Shown here piece by piece: positions 9,577 to 18,590 of a DNA stretch of 64,000 nt (its first letter is position 1; every line of letters starts with the position of its first letter). The notes under the pieces were generated by a model that was not told the DNA's origin, did not search any database, and saw only the letters and a program-made list of their open reading frames with translations. This DNA is from Seohaeicola zhoushanensis (lineage in GTDB: Bacteria > Pseudomonadota > Alphaproteobacteria > Rhodobacterales > Rhodobacteraceae). A program made the translations under genes and the position numbers. The DNA is taken from assembly GCF_014656415.1 (NCBI RefSeq), contig NZ_BNCJ01000001.1, forward strand, positions 421,395-485,394. The letters run 5' to 3'.

Positions 9577-10721
9577 TCCGCGTCGACGGGCCATGGCGGC
9601 GCAACAAGGCCACGCAGGCCGTCTGCGCCGCGATTGCCCGTGACGGGGCGCAGGCGCTGTTCGTCGGCGGCTGCGTGCGCAACACGCTGCTGGGGGCCGA
9701 GGTTTCCGATATCGACATCGCCACCGACGCGACGCCCGAACAGGTGGTCGCGCTGGCGCAGGCCGCCGGGATCAAGCCGGTGCCGACGGGGATCGAGCAT
9801 GGCACGGTGACGCTGGTGGCGGGGGGCATTCCGCACGAGGTGACGACCTTCCGCCGCGATGTCGAGACCGATGGCCGCCGCGCGGTGGTGGCCTTTTCCA
9901 CCCGCGTCGAGGATGACGCCTCGCGCCGCGATTTCACGATGAACGCGCTTTACGCGCTGCCCGACGGCACGCTGATCGACCCGCTGGGCGGGATCACCGA
10001 CCTGCAGGCGCGGCACGTGCGCTTCATCGGCAGCGCCGAGGACCGGATCCGCGAGGATTATCTCCGCTCGCTGCGGTTCTTCCGGTTCCATGCCTGGTAC
10101 GGCGATCCCGGCAACGGGATGGACCCGGACGCGATTGCCGCGATTGCCGCCAATCTCGACGGGTTGGAGTCGCTTTCGCGCGAAAGGGTGGGGGCCGAGA
10201 CGCTCAAGCTGCTGGCCGCGCCCGATCCGGCGCCCGCCGTGGCCGGGCTGCGCAGCACGGGGGCGCTGGCGCGGTTGCTGCCGGGGGCCGACGACCGCGT
10301 GCTGGCGCCGCTGGTACATCTGGAGGCCGAGGCCGGGGCCGCGCCTGACCCGATCCGCCGCCTGGCGGCGCTGGGCGGCGACCTGGCCGAGCTGCTGCGC
10401 CTGAGCCGTGCGCAGGCCGGGGCGCTGGAGCGGCTGCGCGACTGGACGGGCCGCGCGGCGCAGGCGGGCGAACTGGCCTATCGGCTGGGGGCCGACGCGG
10501 CGCGCGACGTGCTGCTGCTGCGCCATGCGCTGATGGGCACGCCCTGGGATGCGGCGGCCACGCCTGCCGTCGAACAGGGGGCCGCCGCGCGGTTTCCAGT
10601 TGCCGCGCGCGACCTGATGCCCGCTTACACCGGGCCGGCGCTGGGCGCGCGGCTGGCCGAGCTGGAACGGCGCTGGATCGACTCAGGCTTTGCCCTGACG
10701 CGCGACGATCTGCTCGGCTGA
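9573..10721 (+). CDS. cca: CCA tRNA nucleotidyltransferase
   Basis: A 382-residue class II nucleotidyltransferase that adds or repairs the tRNA 3' CCA. The head domain shows LFVGGCVRNTLLG and the catalytic DIDIATDA, then RRDFTMNALY and the RIREDYLRSLRFFRF motif that binds the incoming base. The alanine/leucine-rich tail is usual in alphaproteobacteria. GTG start within the upstream TGA (GTGA). Confidence 0.95.
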   Translation: MIRVDGPWRRNKATQAVCAAIARDGAQALFVGGCVRNTLLGAEVSDIDIATDATPEQVVALAQAAGIKPVPTGIEHGTVTLVAGGIPHEVTTFRRDVETDGRRAVVAFSTRVEDDASRRDFTMNALYALPDGTLIDPLGGITDLQARHVRFIGSAEDRIREDYLRSLRFFRFHAWYGDPGNGMDPDAIAAIAANLDGLESLSRERVGAETLKLLAAPDPAPAVAGLRSTGALARLLPGADDRVLAPLVHLEAEAGAAPDPIRRLAALGGDLAELLRLSRAQAGALERLRDWTGRAAQAGELAYRLGADAARDVLLLRHALMGTPWDAAATPAVEQGAAARFPVAARDLMPAYTGPALGARLAELERRWIDSGFALTRDDLLG

Positions 10722-10890
10722 ACTGCCGAGGGGTGACAAGGGCCGGGATGGGTCGCATTCTGGGGCCCGACGAAGGACGTATTGTCGAAGATGACGGACC
10801 GGACGCGCCTTTGGCGCCGGGCGGGCTATATCACAGGTTCCGGGCGCGCCAGTCGGGCGGGTCCCTGAACACCGATACCGAGGCGGCAGA

Positions 10891-12723
10891 ATGAAGCTTG
10901 GCGACATGATAGACGCGTTCCGACCGGCAGAGGGGCCGCCGCCGCAGACGCTGGGCGCGTTCATGGCCTGGACGCTGAGCGGTGCCTGGCCGGCGCTTTG
11001 GCTGGCAACCTTCCTGTCGGTGCTGGCCGGTATGCTGGAGGCCGGGACTGCCTGGATACTTGGCCGGGTCATCGACTCGGCGGGGGCCAGCGGGCCGGAG
11101 GCCTATTTCGACGGGTCGAACACCGCGACGCTGGTGCTGGCGGTGGCCTTCTTCCTGATCGCCCGTCCGCTGCTGTTCGGGCTGTCCTCGGCCTCGAACG
11201 CGATCATCGTGCAGCCCAATGTCAACCCGCTGGTGCTGTCGCGCCTCAACCGGTGGACGCTGGGCCAGTCGGTGCGCTTCTTCGACGAGGATTTCGCGGG
11301 GCGCATCGCGCAGAAGCAGATGCAATGTGCCCGCGCCGTGACCGATGTGGCGTCGGACGCGATCAACGTGGTTGCCTTCGCTCTGGCCTCGCTGGCCGGG
11401 TCGCTGGCGCTGCTCGCCTCGATCAACGGCATCATGACCGTGGTCTTCGCGGCCTGGCTGGTCCTGTATTTCCTGCTGATCGCCATGTTCCTGCCGCGCA
11501 TCCGCAAGCTGGCGGCGGGGCGTGCCGGGGCGCGGGCGATGGTTTCGGGGCAGATCGTCGACACCATCACCAATATCAAGACCGTCAAGCTGTTTGCCCA
11601 TGCCGATCACGAGGACCGCGCCGCGCTGGGTGCGCTGGGCCATTTCCGCGAGCGCGCGCTGGAGTTCGGGCAGCTTTCGGCGCAGTTCCGGTTCTGGCTG
11701 ATGATGCTGGCGGGGCTGCTGCCGGTGATCCTGATTGGCGGCACGCTGCTGCTCTGGCAGCGGGGCAGCGCCACGCAGGGCGATATCGTCGCCGCCGGGG
11801 CGGTGGCGATCCGCATCGCGCAGATGACCGGCTGGGTCAGCATGTCGCTGATGGCGGTCTATGCGAGCCTTGGCGAGGTCGAGGACGGGATGCGCACGCT
11901 GACGCCGCGTATCCGGATCGAGGATGCGCCCGAGGCTGCCGATCTCGTGGTGCCGCGCGGGCAGATCGAGTTCGACCAGGTGAGCTTTGCCTATGGGCGT
12001 GAGACCGGCGGGATCGAGAACATCACCCTGACCATCGCGCCGGGCGAGAAGCTGGGGATCGTTGGTGCCTCGGGGGCGGGAAAGTCGACCTTGGTATCGC
12101 TGCTGCTCAGGCTCTACAAAGGGGAATCCGGGCAGATCCGTATTGACGGGCAGGACATCGACGGCGTCACGCAGGAAAGCCTGCGCCGGCAGATCGGCAT
12201 GGTCACGCAGGAAACCGCGATGTTCAACCGGTCGGCGCGGGACAACATCCTTTATGGCCGGCCGGATGCGACCGAGGAGGAGCTGATCGCCGCCGCCGAG
12301 AAGGCCGAAGCGCATGAGTTCATCCTGAAGCTGAAGGACCACAAGGGGCGTGAGGGCTATGCCGCGCATCTGGGCGAGCGGGGCGTGAAGCTTTCGGGCG
12401 GGCAGCGGCAGCGCATCGCGCTGGCCAGGGCGATCCTCAAGGACGCGCCGATCCTGGTGCTGGACGAGGCGACCTCGGCGCTGGATTCCGAGGTCGAGGC
12501 CTCGATCCAGACCGCGCTGCACCGGGTGATGGAGGGCAAGACGGTTCTGGCCATTGCGCACCGGCTGTCGACGCTTTCGGAGATGGACCGGATTATCGTT
12601 CTGGACGCCGGGCGGATTGCCGAGGTAGGCACCCACGATGCGTTGCTGGCCAAGGGCGGGCTTTACGCGAAATTCTGGGAACGGCAGTCGGGCGGGTTCA
12701 TCCGCGCCGAGGCGGCCGAATAG
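10891..12723 (+). CDS. ABC exporter, fused membrane and ATPase domains
   Basis: A 610-residue half-transporter of the MsbA/Atm1 layout. Six membrane helices occupy residues about 35-310; the ATPase has Walker A GASGAGKST, signature LSGGQRQR, Walker B ILVLDEATSALD and the H-loop AIAHRLST. It should work as a dimer and export a hydrophobic or peptide substrate; the cargo is not evident. A GCGCC hairpin and a TATATCA box in the 169-bp gap upstream suggest its own promoter. The rRNA methyltransferase gene follows after 17 bases. Confidence 0.93.
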   Translation: MKLGDMIDAFRPAEGPPPQTLGAFMAWTLSGAWPALWLATFLSVLAGMLEAGTAWILGRVIDSAGASGPEAYFDGSNTATLVLAVAFFLIARPLLFGLSSASNAIIVQPNVNPLVLSRLNRWTLGQSVRFFDEDFAGRIAQKQMQCARAVTDVASDAINVVAFALASLAGSLALLASINGIMTVVFAAWLVLYFLLIAMFLPRIRKLAAGRAGARAMVSGQIVDTITNIKTVKLFAHADHEDRAALGALGHFRERALEFGQLSAQFRFWLMMLAGLLPVILIGGTLLLWQRGSATQGDIVAAGAVAIRIAQMTGWVSMSLMAVYASLGEVEDGMRTLTPRIRIEDAPEAADLVVPRGQIEFDQVSFAYGRETGGIENITLTIAPGEKLGIVGASGAGKSTLVSLLLRLYKGESGQIRIDGQDIDGVTQESLRRQIGMVTQETAMFNRSARDNILYGRPDATEEELIAAAEKAEAHEFILKLKDHKGREGYAAHLGERGVKLSGGQRQRIALARAILKDAPILVLDEATSALDSEVEASIQTALHRVMEGKTVLAIAHRLSTLSEMDRIIVLDAGRIAEVGTHDALLAKGGLYAKFWERQSGGFIRAEAAE

Positions 12724-12740
12724 GGTTACATCTTCCGATC

Positions 12741-13961
12741 ATGCGTCAGGACTTCACCATCGAGCGGCTGGGCCATATGGGCGACGGCATCGCGCCCGGC
12801 CCGCTGTTCGCGCCCCGCACCCTGCCGGGCGAAACGATCAGCGCCGAGGTCTCCGGGAGCCAGCTGGACGACATCCGCATCGTCACGCCTTCGCCGGACC
12901 GGGTGGCGCCGCCCTGCCGGCATTATCGCAGCTGTGGCGGCTGCCAGTTGCAGCATGCCTCGGACAGTTTCGTCGAGGGGTGGAAGCTGGAGGTCGTGCG
13001 CGCGGCGCTCGCTGCGCAGGGGATCGAAACGGAGTGGCGGCCGGTCGTGACCTCGCCGCCGCAGTCGCGCCGGCGGGCCACCCTGGCGGTGCGGCGAACC
13101 AAGAAGGGGTCGCTGGCGGGCTTCCACGGCCGGGCCTCGGGCACCATCGTCGAGATCCCGGATTGCCGGTTGCTCGACCCCGCGCTGATCGCGGCGCTGC
13201 CGCTGGCCGAGGCGCTGGCGCAGGCCGGAGCCAGCCGCAAGGGTGAGATGGACGTGACTCTGACGGTCACGCGCAACGGGCTCGACGTGCTGGTGGCCGG
13301 GGGCAAGCCGGCGGATACGCCGCTGCGGATGGAGCTGGCCGGGCTGGCCGAGCGTCACCGCCTGGCGCGGCTGACCTGGGAGGACGAGGTTGTCGCCCTG
13401 CGCGAGCCGCCGGTGCAGGCCTTTGGTGCAGCACAGGTCGCGCCGCCGCCGGGCGCCTTCCTGCAGGCGACTCCGCAGGGCGAGGCGGCCTTGCTGGCCG
13501 CCGTGGCCGAGATCACCGGCGGCGCCAAGCGGGTGGTCGATCTGTTTGCAGGCTGCGGCACCTTCGCGCTGCCGCTGGCGGCGCAGGCCGAGGTGCACGC
13601 GGTCGAGGGTGAAAAGGCGATGGTGCAGGCGCTGGACCAAGGCTGGCGGCAGGCGCAGGGGCTGAAGAAGGTGACAAGCGAGGCGCGCGACCTGTTCCGC
13701 CGTCCGCTGATGCCGGATGAACTGAAACGCTTCGACGCCGCGGTGATCGACCCGCCGCGCGCCGGGGCCGAGGCGCAGACAGCCGAACTGGCGAAGGCCG
13801 GGCTGCCGGTGATCGCCTATGTCTCGTGCAATCCGGTCACCTTCGCGCGGGATGCGCGGGTGCTGGTCGATGCCGGCTACAGCCTCGACTGGGTGCAGGT
13901 GATCGACCAGTTCCGCTGGTCGGTGCACATCGAACTGGCAGCTGCCTTCCGTCGCGGGTGA
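12741..13961 (+). CDS. RlmD/RumA-type 23S rRNA m5U methyltransferase
   Basis: A 406-residue class I SAM-dependent RNA methyltransferase. A short TRAM-like start is followed by cysteines CRHYRSCGGCQLQ and a later PDC, typical of the Fe-S cluster in RlmD. The SAM site is VVDLFAGCGTFALPLA, and the catalytic cysteine lies in YVSCNP (residues about 359-364), preceded by IDPPRAG. It methylates uridine C5 in 23S rRNA or tRNA; the exact position cannot be read from sequence alone. Confidence 0.9.
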   Translation: MRQDFTIERLGHMGDGIAPGPLFAPRTLPGETISAEVSGSQLDDIRIVTPSPDRVAPPCRHYRSCGGCQLQHASDSFVEGWKLEVVRAALAAQGIETEWRPVVTSPPQSRRRATLAVRRTKKGSLAGFHGRASGTIVEIPDCRLLDPALIAALPLAEALAQAGASRKGEMDVTLTVTRNGLDVLVAGGKPADTPLRMELAGLAERHRLARLTWEDEVVALREPPVQAFGAAQVAPPPGAFLQATPQGEAALLAAVAEITGGAKRVVDLFAGCGTFALPLAAQAEVHAVEGEKAMVQALDQGWRQAQGLKKVTSEARDLFRRPLMPDELKRFDAAVIDPPRAGAEAQTAELAKAGLPVIAYVSCNPVTFARDARVLVDAGYSLDWVQVIDQFRWSVHIELAAAFRRG

Positions 13962-14067
13962 CGCGGGCCACGATCGGCGATTTTTCGACCGACCCCGCGC
14001 GAATTTGATTTTGCAAGGCGCCCCGAGCGCGGGTATTTCTGCCCGAAAAATGAACGAGGGCAGACAA

Positions 14068-14568
14068 ATGAAACGCCGTGTTTTCGGCTTTGGCATTCTC
14101 GCGGCGCTGGCGCTTCCAGGCTGCGCCAGCAAGTTCCGGACCTATCGGGGCCCGGAGGTGACGGGCATCGTTGTCAACAAGACGGCGTCCAAGATGTACC
14201 TGCTGCATCACACCGAGGTGCTGAAGTCCTATGACATCGATCTCGGCTTTGCGCCGGCGGGACCGAAGCAGTTCGAGGGCGACGGCAAGACCCCGGAAGG
14301 CACCTATTTCATCAACCGGCGCAATCCGAACAGCGCGTTCCACCTATCGCTGGGGATTTCTTACCCCAACGAGCAGGACGTGGCCTTTGCCAAGGCGCAG
14401 GGCAAACGCGCGGGGGGCGATATCTTCATCCACGGCCAGCCGAACGACAACAAGAAGCTGTCGAAGCAGAAGAACTGGACTGCCGGCTGCATCGCGGTGA
14501 AGGACCGCGAGATGGAAGACATCTACGCGATGGTGCGCGAGGGCACGGTCATCTCGATCTACGCCTGA
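14068..14568 (+). CDS. L,D-transpeptidase (YkuD) lipoprotein
   Basis: A 166-residue protein from ATG 14068 (GAGGG upstream). The N-terminus is a lipoprotein signal with lipobox LPGC at residues about 17-20. The YkuD fold follows with IHGQPND and the active-site WTAGCIAVKD motif (His and Cys present). Such enzymes form 3-3 peptidoglycan cross-links or attach proteins to the wall. It converges with the CAP-domain gene, with 6 bases between stops. Confidence 0.88.
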   Translation: MKRRVFGFGILAALALPGCASKFRTYRGPEVTGIVVNKTASKMYLLHHTEVLKSYDIDLGFAPAGPKQFEGDGKTPEGTYFINRRNPNSAFHLSLGISYPNEQDVAFAKAQGKRAGGDIFIHGQPNDNKKLSKQKNWTAGCIAVKDREMEDIYAMVREGTVISIYA

Positions 14569-14574
14569 TCCCGG

Positions 14575-15084
14575 TCAGTCGCCCAGGATCAGCGTCCACC
14601 AGATCTTGCCGTTGGTTTCCTGGAACCACGAGAACCCCATGGCGCGCGCGCGGGAGTCGAGAATGACCTCGCGCGTGCCCTGTTCGTCCATCCACCCGCC
14701 GAGCGTTTCGAGTTCGGTCTCGTAGCTTTCGGAAATCGCCTCTCCCAGCATGGTGCCCGGATAGCCGGCGCGGCGTACGCGGTCGATCGGCGAGGAGCCG
14801 TCCGAACCGAAGTGCCAGGGGCGGTTCTGCACCGACATGTCGCGCGAGTGAGTCGCGGCGGCGGCGGTCAGCTGGGCGTTCATCTGCACCGGAACGGCCC
14901 CGGCGGCGCCGCGCAGCGCGTTGACGGCGTCGAGCATCCGGAACTGGATCTTGGCCTGGTCGGCGGGGCGGATCTTGTAGACCTGCGGCAACGGGCGGCC
15001 ATCGGCACCGAGCTGAGGTTCCGGCACGGTACACCCAGCCAGCGCAACTGCCAGCGCCAGGATCATCGATACGTGCCGAACCAT
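14575..15084 (-). CDS. CAP/SCP-domain lipoprotein
   Basis: A 169-residue protein starting at ATG 15084 with AAAGGGG upstream. A lipobox LAGC is at residues about 15-18. The CAP domain has the usual cavity residues in THSRDMS, WHFGSDG and LGEAISESY. Bacterial CAP proteins are envelope-located and mostly of unknown activity. It sits between two L,D-transpeptidase genes, suggesting a cell-envelope role. Confidence 0.85.
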   Translation of the reverse strand: MVRHVSMILALAVALAGCTVPEPQLGADGRPLPQVYKIRPADQAKIQFRMLDAVNALRGAAGAVPVQMNAQLTAAAATHSRDMSVQNRPWHFGSDGSSPIDRVRRAGYPGTMLGEAISESYETELETLGGWMDEQGTREVILDSRARAMGFSWFQETNGKIWWTLILGD

Positions 15085-15255
15085 GTTTTTGCCCCTTTGT
15101 CTTCGACCCGGCCCCGCATTTATCCTGACCGCAGATGCGCCGCAAACGCACAACGGCAGAATTTGGCCGGGTTACGCCGGTTTGATTTGCGACTGCGTCA
15201 TTCCGGCAATATTTAGGGCGCAAAGTCAGCGTGAGAACACGGGACGAGCAGAGTC

Positions 15256-15864
15256 ATGACCAGATCTTCAGATTTCCTTCCTTCGCGCCGGAGTTTCCTT
15301 GCGGGGGCCGCAGCCGCCGTTGCCGCGGGCCCGGTGCTGGCGCAGCAGCAGGGCGTGAACAGCGCCGCCACGACCGAGCTTGAACGGGACCTGTCGCATT
15401 CGGTGCGGCACAACATCTCGAGCTTCCGCTCGCTGGAATGGCAGCCCTACTTCACCAACCTGGAAAAGGGCGCGATCCTGGTCGACATCACCTCGCGCGC
15501 GCTGCATTTCTGGACCGAGGACGGCACCTATTACCTGTTCCCCTCCAGCGTGCCGGCGACCGAAGACCTGACCCGCCGGGGCCGGACCAACGTTGTCAAG
15601 AAGGTCGAAGGGCCGGATTGGCGCCCGACGCCGAGCATGTTGGAGCGCAACCCGGAATGGCCGAGCTACATCCCGCCGGGTCCGGATAACCCGCTGGGAA
15701 CACACGCACTTTACCTGAGCTGGCAATATTACCGGATCCACGGGACCCACGATACCCGCAAGATCGGGCGGCGGTCGTCGAACGGCTGCATCGGTCTTTA
15801 CAACGAGCATATTGCCAAGCTCTTCGGCATGGCTTCGGTCGGGACGCAGGTGTTGCTCATTTGA
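15256..15864 (+). CDS. L,D-transpeptidase with Tat signal
   Basis: A 202-residue protein with a twin-arginine leader (SRRSFLAGAAAA) and cleavage near QQQ. The catalytic YkuD domain ends with YRIHGTHDTRKIGRRSSNGCIGLY, giving the His and Cys pair. Class ErfK/YbiS/YnhG. Second L,D-transpeptidase within 1.3 kb; the two share the active-site motif but little else, so they are not a recent duplication. Confidence 0.92.
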   Translation: MTRSSDFLPSRRSFLAGAAAAVAAGPVLAQQQGVNSAATTELERDLSHSVRHNISSFRSLEWQPYFTNLEKGAILVDITSRALHFWTEDGTYYLFPSSVPATEDLTRRGRTNVVKKVEGPDWRPTPSMLERNPEWPSYIPPGPDNPLGTHALYLSWQYYRIHGTHDTRKIGRRSSNGCIGLYNEHIAKLFGMASVGTQVLLI

Positions 15865-16004
15865 CGCGAAGGCGCGTCACGCGCTGACGATACGTCAATC
15901 GTCGCTTGGCGACGAATCGAAAGCATCTGATATATTTGCTGCACCCGTGCATTTTGCGGGTGCGCCATTTGGCTGTTCGGGTGGCGCAGAACCTGGAGGT
16001 CATC

Positions 16005-16184
16005 ATGAAGAAACTCGTTCTCGCCGCTGCCCTGGCCGCTTCCGCAACCACCGCCACTGCCGGCGGCATGGCTCCTGTCGTCTCGCCGCCCGTCGTTGTC
16101 GCGGACGCCAAGGGTTCGTCCAGCGGCATCCTGCTGCCCCTGATTCTGCTGGTTCTGGTGGCTGCTGCCGTCGCCGCCGACTGA
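16005..16184 (+). CDS. 59-residue secreted/membrane peptide, copy 1
   Basis: Starts at ATG 16005 behind CTGGAGG. A Sec signal peptide (MKKLVLAAALAASATTATAG) is followed by a 15-residue proline/valine linker and a single hydrophobic C-terminal helix that ends in AAAVAAD. The last two dozen residues are identical to copy 2 at 16405. A leader hairpin (GCACCCG/CGGGTGC) lies at 15941-15963, 42 bases before the start. Function unknown; the layout suggests a small protein anchored in the membrane with a short external segment. Confidence 0.8.
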   Translation: MKKLVLAAALAASATTATAGGMAPVVSPPVVVADAKGSSSGILLPLILLVLVAAAVAAD

Positions 16185-16204
16185 CGCAACGCCGCTCAAT
16201 TGCT

Positions 16205-16231
16205 CCGGACGGCGGCCCGGCTGCCGTCCGG
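16205..16231 (+). terminator. Perfect 9-bp hairpin between the peptide paralogues
   Basis: CCGGACGGC and its complement enclose a 9-base loop 20 bases after copy 1. No U-run follows, so it may be a weak or Rho-assisted terminator, or an RNA-stabilising 3' hairpin. Confidence 0.5.
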
Positions 16232-16404
16232 GTGCCCGTGCGGACCCAGAGTGTTGCCAAATTGACGACATTTACCGGGCGCCTAGGGCACCGCTTCCAA
16301 CAACCATTTGCAATCCCTCCTTTTTGCTGGTTAGAAAAATCATACGAGGTACGTCTATTGTGCGCGTCGCAGGATGCTGTTGCGCGCCGAAACTGGAGGT
16401 TAAC

Positions 16405-16584
16405 ATGAAGAAACTCGTTCTCGCCGCTTCCCTGGCTGCAGCTGCTTCGACCGCAACTGCTGGTTCGCTCGCACCGGTCGTGGTCGAGCCGGTTGTCGTC
16501 GCCGAAGCCAAAGGCTCGTCGTCGGGCATCCTGCTGCCGCTGATCCTGCTGGTTCTGGTGGCTGCTGCTGTCGCTGCTGACTAA
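16405..16584 (+). CDS. 59-residue secreted/membrane peptide, copy 2
   Basis: Same length and design as copy 1: signal peptide MKKLVLAASLAAAASTATAG, a short linker richer in valine and glutamate, then the identical C-terminal hydrophobic stretch beginning KGSSSGILLP. The first 24 coding bases and the CTGGAGGT ribosome-binding region are the same in both, but third-codon positions differ downstream, so the duplication is not recent and the peptide sequence is under selection. Closed by a strong terminator. Confidence 0.82.
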   Translation: MKKLVLAASLAAAASTATAGSLAPVVVEPVVVAEAKGSSSGILLPLILLVLVAAAVAAD

Positions 16585-16605
16585 TCGGCACGATACGGAA
16601 CAAAG

Positions 16606-16640
16606 AAAAGGCGGTGGGTCAAACCACCGCCTTTTTTATT
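16606..16640. terminator. Bidirectional Rho-independent terminator
   Basis: A 12-bp perfect stem (AAAAGGCGGTGG and complement), 6-base loop and six T on the plus strand; the A-run on the other side gives a U-run for the opposite strand. It ends peptide copy 2 from the left and hemH from the right. Confidence 0.93.
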
Positions 16641-16656
16641 TGCTGTGCCGGCCAGG

Positions 16657-17733
16657 TCAGTCGACCCAGCCGCGCAGGTTCTCGGCAATGATCTCGCCAA
16701 GCGCGGCGATATGGGCGTCATCGTCATTGAGGCAGGGCACGTAGGTGAACGACTCGCCGCCGGCGTGTTCGAAGCTTTCGCGAATCTCGCCGTTGATCTC
16801 TTCCAGAGTCTCGATGCAGTCGGCCGAGAAGGCCGGCGCAATGACCGCGATCCGCTTGGTCCCGGCTTGCGCCAGGCGCGCGACCTCTTCGACGGTATAG
16901 GGCTTGAGCCATTCCTCGGGGCCGAATTTCGACTGGAAGGTCGTGACCAGATCGGACGATTCCCAGCCCAGCCGTTCCTTGAGCAGGCGCGTCGTCTTCT
17001 GGCACTGGCAGTGGTAGGGGTCGCCCGAGGTGAGATAGCGTTCGGGCATCCCGTGGTAGGAGCAGACCAGCAGGTCGGGCCGGTGGTCGAGGGTCGCGTA
17101 GGTGCGTTCGACCGATTGCGCCAGCGCCTCGATAAAGGCGGGGTGGTCGAAATAGGCGGGGACCGTGCGGCTGGCGGGCTGCCACTTTTCCTTCATCAGC
17201 GCGCGGAAGAACTGGTCGTTGGCGGTGGCCGTGGTGGCCCCGGCGTATTGCGGGTAGAGCGGGAAGAACAGGATGCGGCTGCAGCCCTGCGCGACCATCT
17301 CGCGCACCTTCGATTCGGTGGAAGGGTTGCCGTATCTCATGCAGAAATCGACCATGACGCGCGCGCCGAACCGTGCTGACATGGTCTCGGCGACCTTCGC
17401 GGTCTGCGCCTTGGTGATCGTCATCAGCGGGCTTTCGTTCGCCTCGGTGTTCCAGATCAGCCGGTAGTTGGCGCCGCTTGAGAAGGGACGCTTGGCGAGG
17501 ATCACCGTCTGCAGCAGCGGCTGCCATTTCCACGCGGGGTAGTCGATGACGCGCTTGTCCGACAGGAACTCGCTCAGGTAGCGGCGCATCGACCAGTAGT
17601 CGTGGTTGTCCGGCGTGCCGAGGTTGGCAAGCAGGATGCCCACCTTCTCGCGGGGGAGGGCGGGGTGCGTGGCGGGTGCGTGGGCTGGCCGGGTGGCTTC
17701 GGTCATCGGGAATACGTCCTCGTCTGCGGGCAT
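16657..17733 (-). CDS. hemH: Ferrochelatase
   Basis: Inserts Fe2+ into protoporphyrin IX, the last step of haem synthesis. Up to 358 residues; ATG 17706 (giving MTEATRP) is an equally good start. The catalytic His is in CSYHGMPERY and the catalytic acid in FSADCIETLEEI. HCQCQKTT is the alphaproteobacterial variant of the cysteine region. Full length, single gene. Confidence 0.96.
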   Translation of the reverse strand: MPADEDVFPMTEATRPAHAPATHPALPREKVGILLANLGTPDNHDYWSMRRYLSEFLSDKRVIDYPAWKWQPLLQTVILAKRPFSSGANYRLIWNTEANESPLMTITKAQTAKVAETMSARFGARVMVDFCMRYGNPSTESKVREMVAQGCSRILFFPLYPQYAGATTATANDQFFRALMKEKWQPASRTVPAYFDHPAFIEALAQSVERTYATLDHRPDLLVCSYHGMPERYLTSGDPYHCQCQKTTRLLKERLGWESSDLVTTFQSKFGPEEWLKPYTVEEVARLAQAGTKRIAVIAPAFSADCIETLEEINGEIRESFEHAGGESFTYVPCLNDDDAHIAALGEIIAENLRGWVD

Positions 17734-17763
17734 CCGGGTGAAATAGGCGGATATCTGCTTGCG

Positions 17764-18573
17764 TCAATCGGGCAGTCTGGTTTCCGGAACCTTGAGCGCA
17801 TCGGCGAGACGGGCCTTGGCGGAACCGGGTCTCAGCGGCTTGGGCTGGCTTTCGTCGGGCGCCCAGCCGGTGAGGCAGATCAGGTCGAAGGTTGCGGGCA
17901 GGCGGCCTTCGGGCGTGGCGAAATGGTCTTTGTAGAGACTGTTTGCCGTCTCGAACAGCGCCCTGCGGGTTGGGCCGCGGCGGCGCGCGGAAAGGGCGTT
18001 GGTCTCGCCCATGGCGCGCAGGTCGCGCATCAGGTGGAAGAGGTCGCGGTAGGCGGCGGTGACCGGCACGCTGTCGGCCACCGGCAGCGCCAGCCCCGCC
18101 CGTTGCAGCAGCGCGCCAAGGTCGCGGATCTCGGCCATCGGGGCGACGCGAGGCGACAGGCCGCCGGTCAGGCGCGACTCGGCCTCGCCCAGGGCGGCGC
18201 GCAATTCGTTCAGCGTCTGGCCGCCCAGCAGGACGGCGAGGAAGAGCCCGTCGGGTTTAAGCGCGCGGCGGCACTGGATCAGCTGGCCCACCGGGTCATT
18301 CGCCCAGTGCAGGCACATGGCATGCACCACCAGGTCATGCGCGCCGGGTTGCAGGTCGAGCGTGTCGCTGTCGGCCGCGATCTTGCCGAAGCCCTCCCAG
18401 AGCGCGGGAAAGGGCGTGACCACGGCCGGCGCCGTAAAGGTTCTGTTAACCATTGAGAGGCGATCCTGCACCTCGTCGCGGGCGGCCTCGTGCAGGAACA
18501 GCGCCTCGGGCAGGGCGCGGGCGCGGTGAGCCGCTAGGGCGGCGCGGTCGAACAGGGCGGGTGGGTTGGTCAT
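17764..18573 (-). CDS. BioC/NDUFAF5-like methyltransferase-fold protein
   Basis: A 269-residue protein of the class I methyltransferase fold. The later motifs are visible (HDLVVHAMCLHWANDP, RRALKPDGLFLAVLLGG) and the whole resembles the NDUFAF5/BioC group. However, the glycine-rich SAM motif I normally near residue 50 is absent: that region reads RTFTAPAVVTPFPAL. It may bind SAM atypically or have lost methyl transfer. Divergent from comF with 17 bases between starts. Confidence 0.75.
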   Translation of the reverse strand: MTNPPALFDRAALAAHRARALPEALFLHEAARDEVQDRLSMVNRTFTAPAVVTPFPALWEGFGKIAADSDTLDLQPGAHDLVVHAMCLHWANDPVGQLIQCRRALKPDGLFLAVLLGGQTLNELRAALGEAESRLTGGLSPRVAPMAEIRDLGALLQRAGLALPVADSVPVTAAYRDLFHLMRDLRAMGETNALSARRRGPTRRALFETANSLYKDHFATPEGRLPATFDLICLTGWAPDESQPKPLRPGSAKARLADALKVPETRLPD

Positions 18574-18590
18574 GGCGGATACCTAGCCAC

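Noticed and set aside
10831..12636. 601-residue minus-strand frame opposite the ABC exporter
   Set aside because: The plus strand carries complete Walker and signature motifs; the opposite frame is low-complexity Arg/Gly/Gln-rich.
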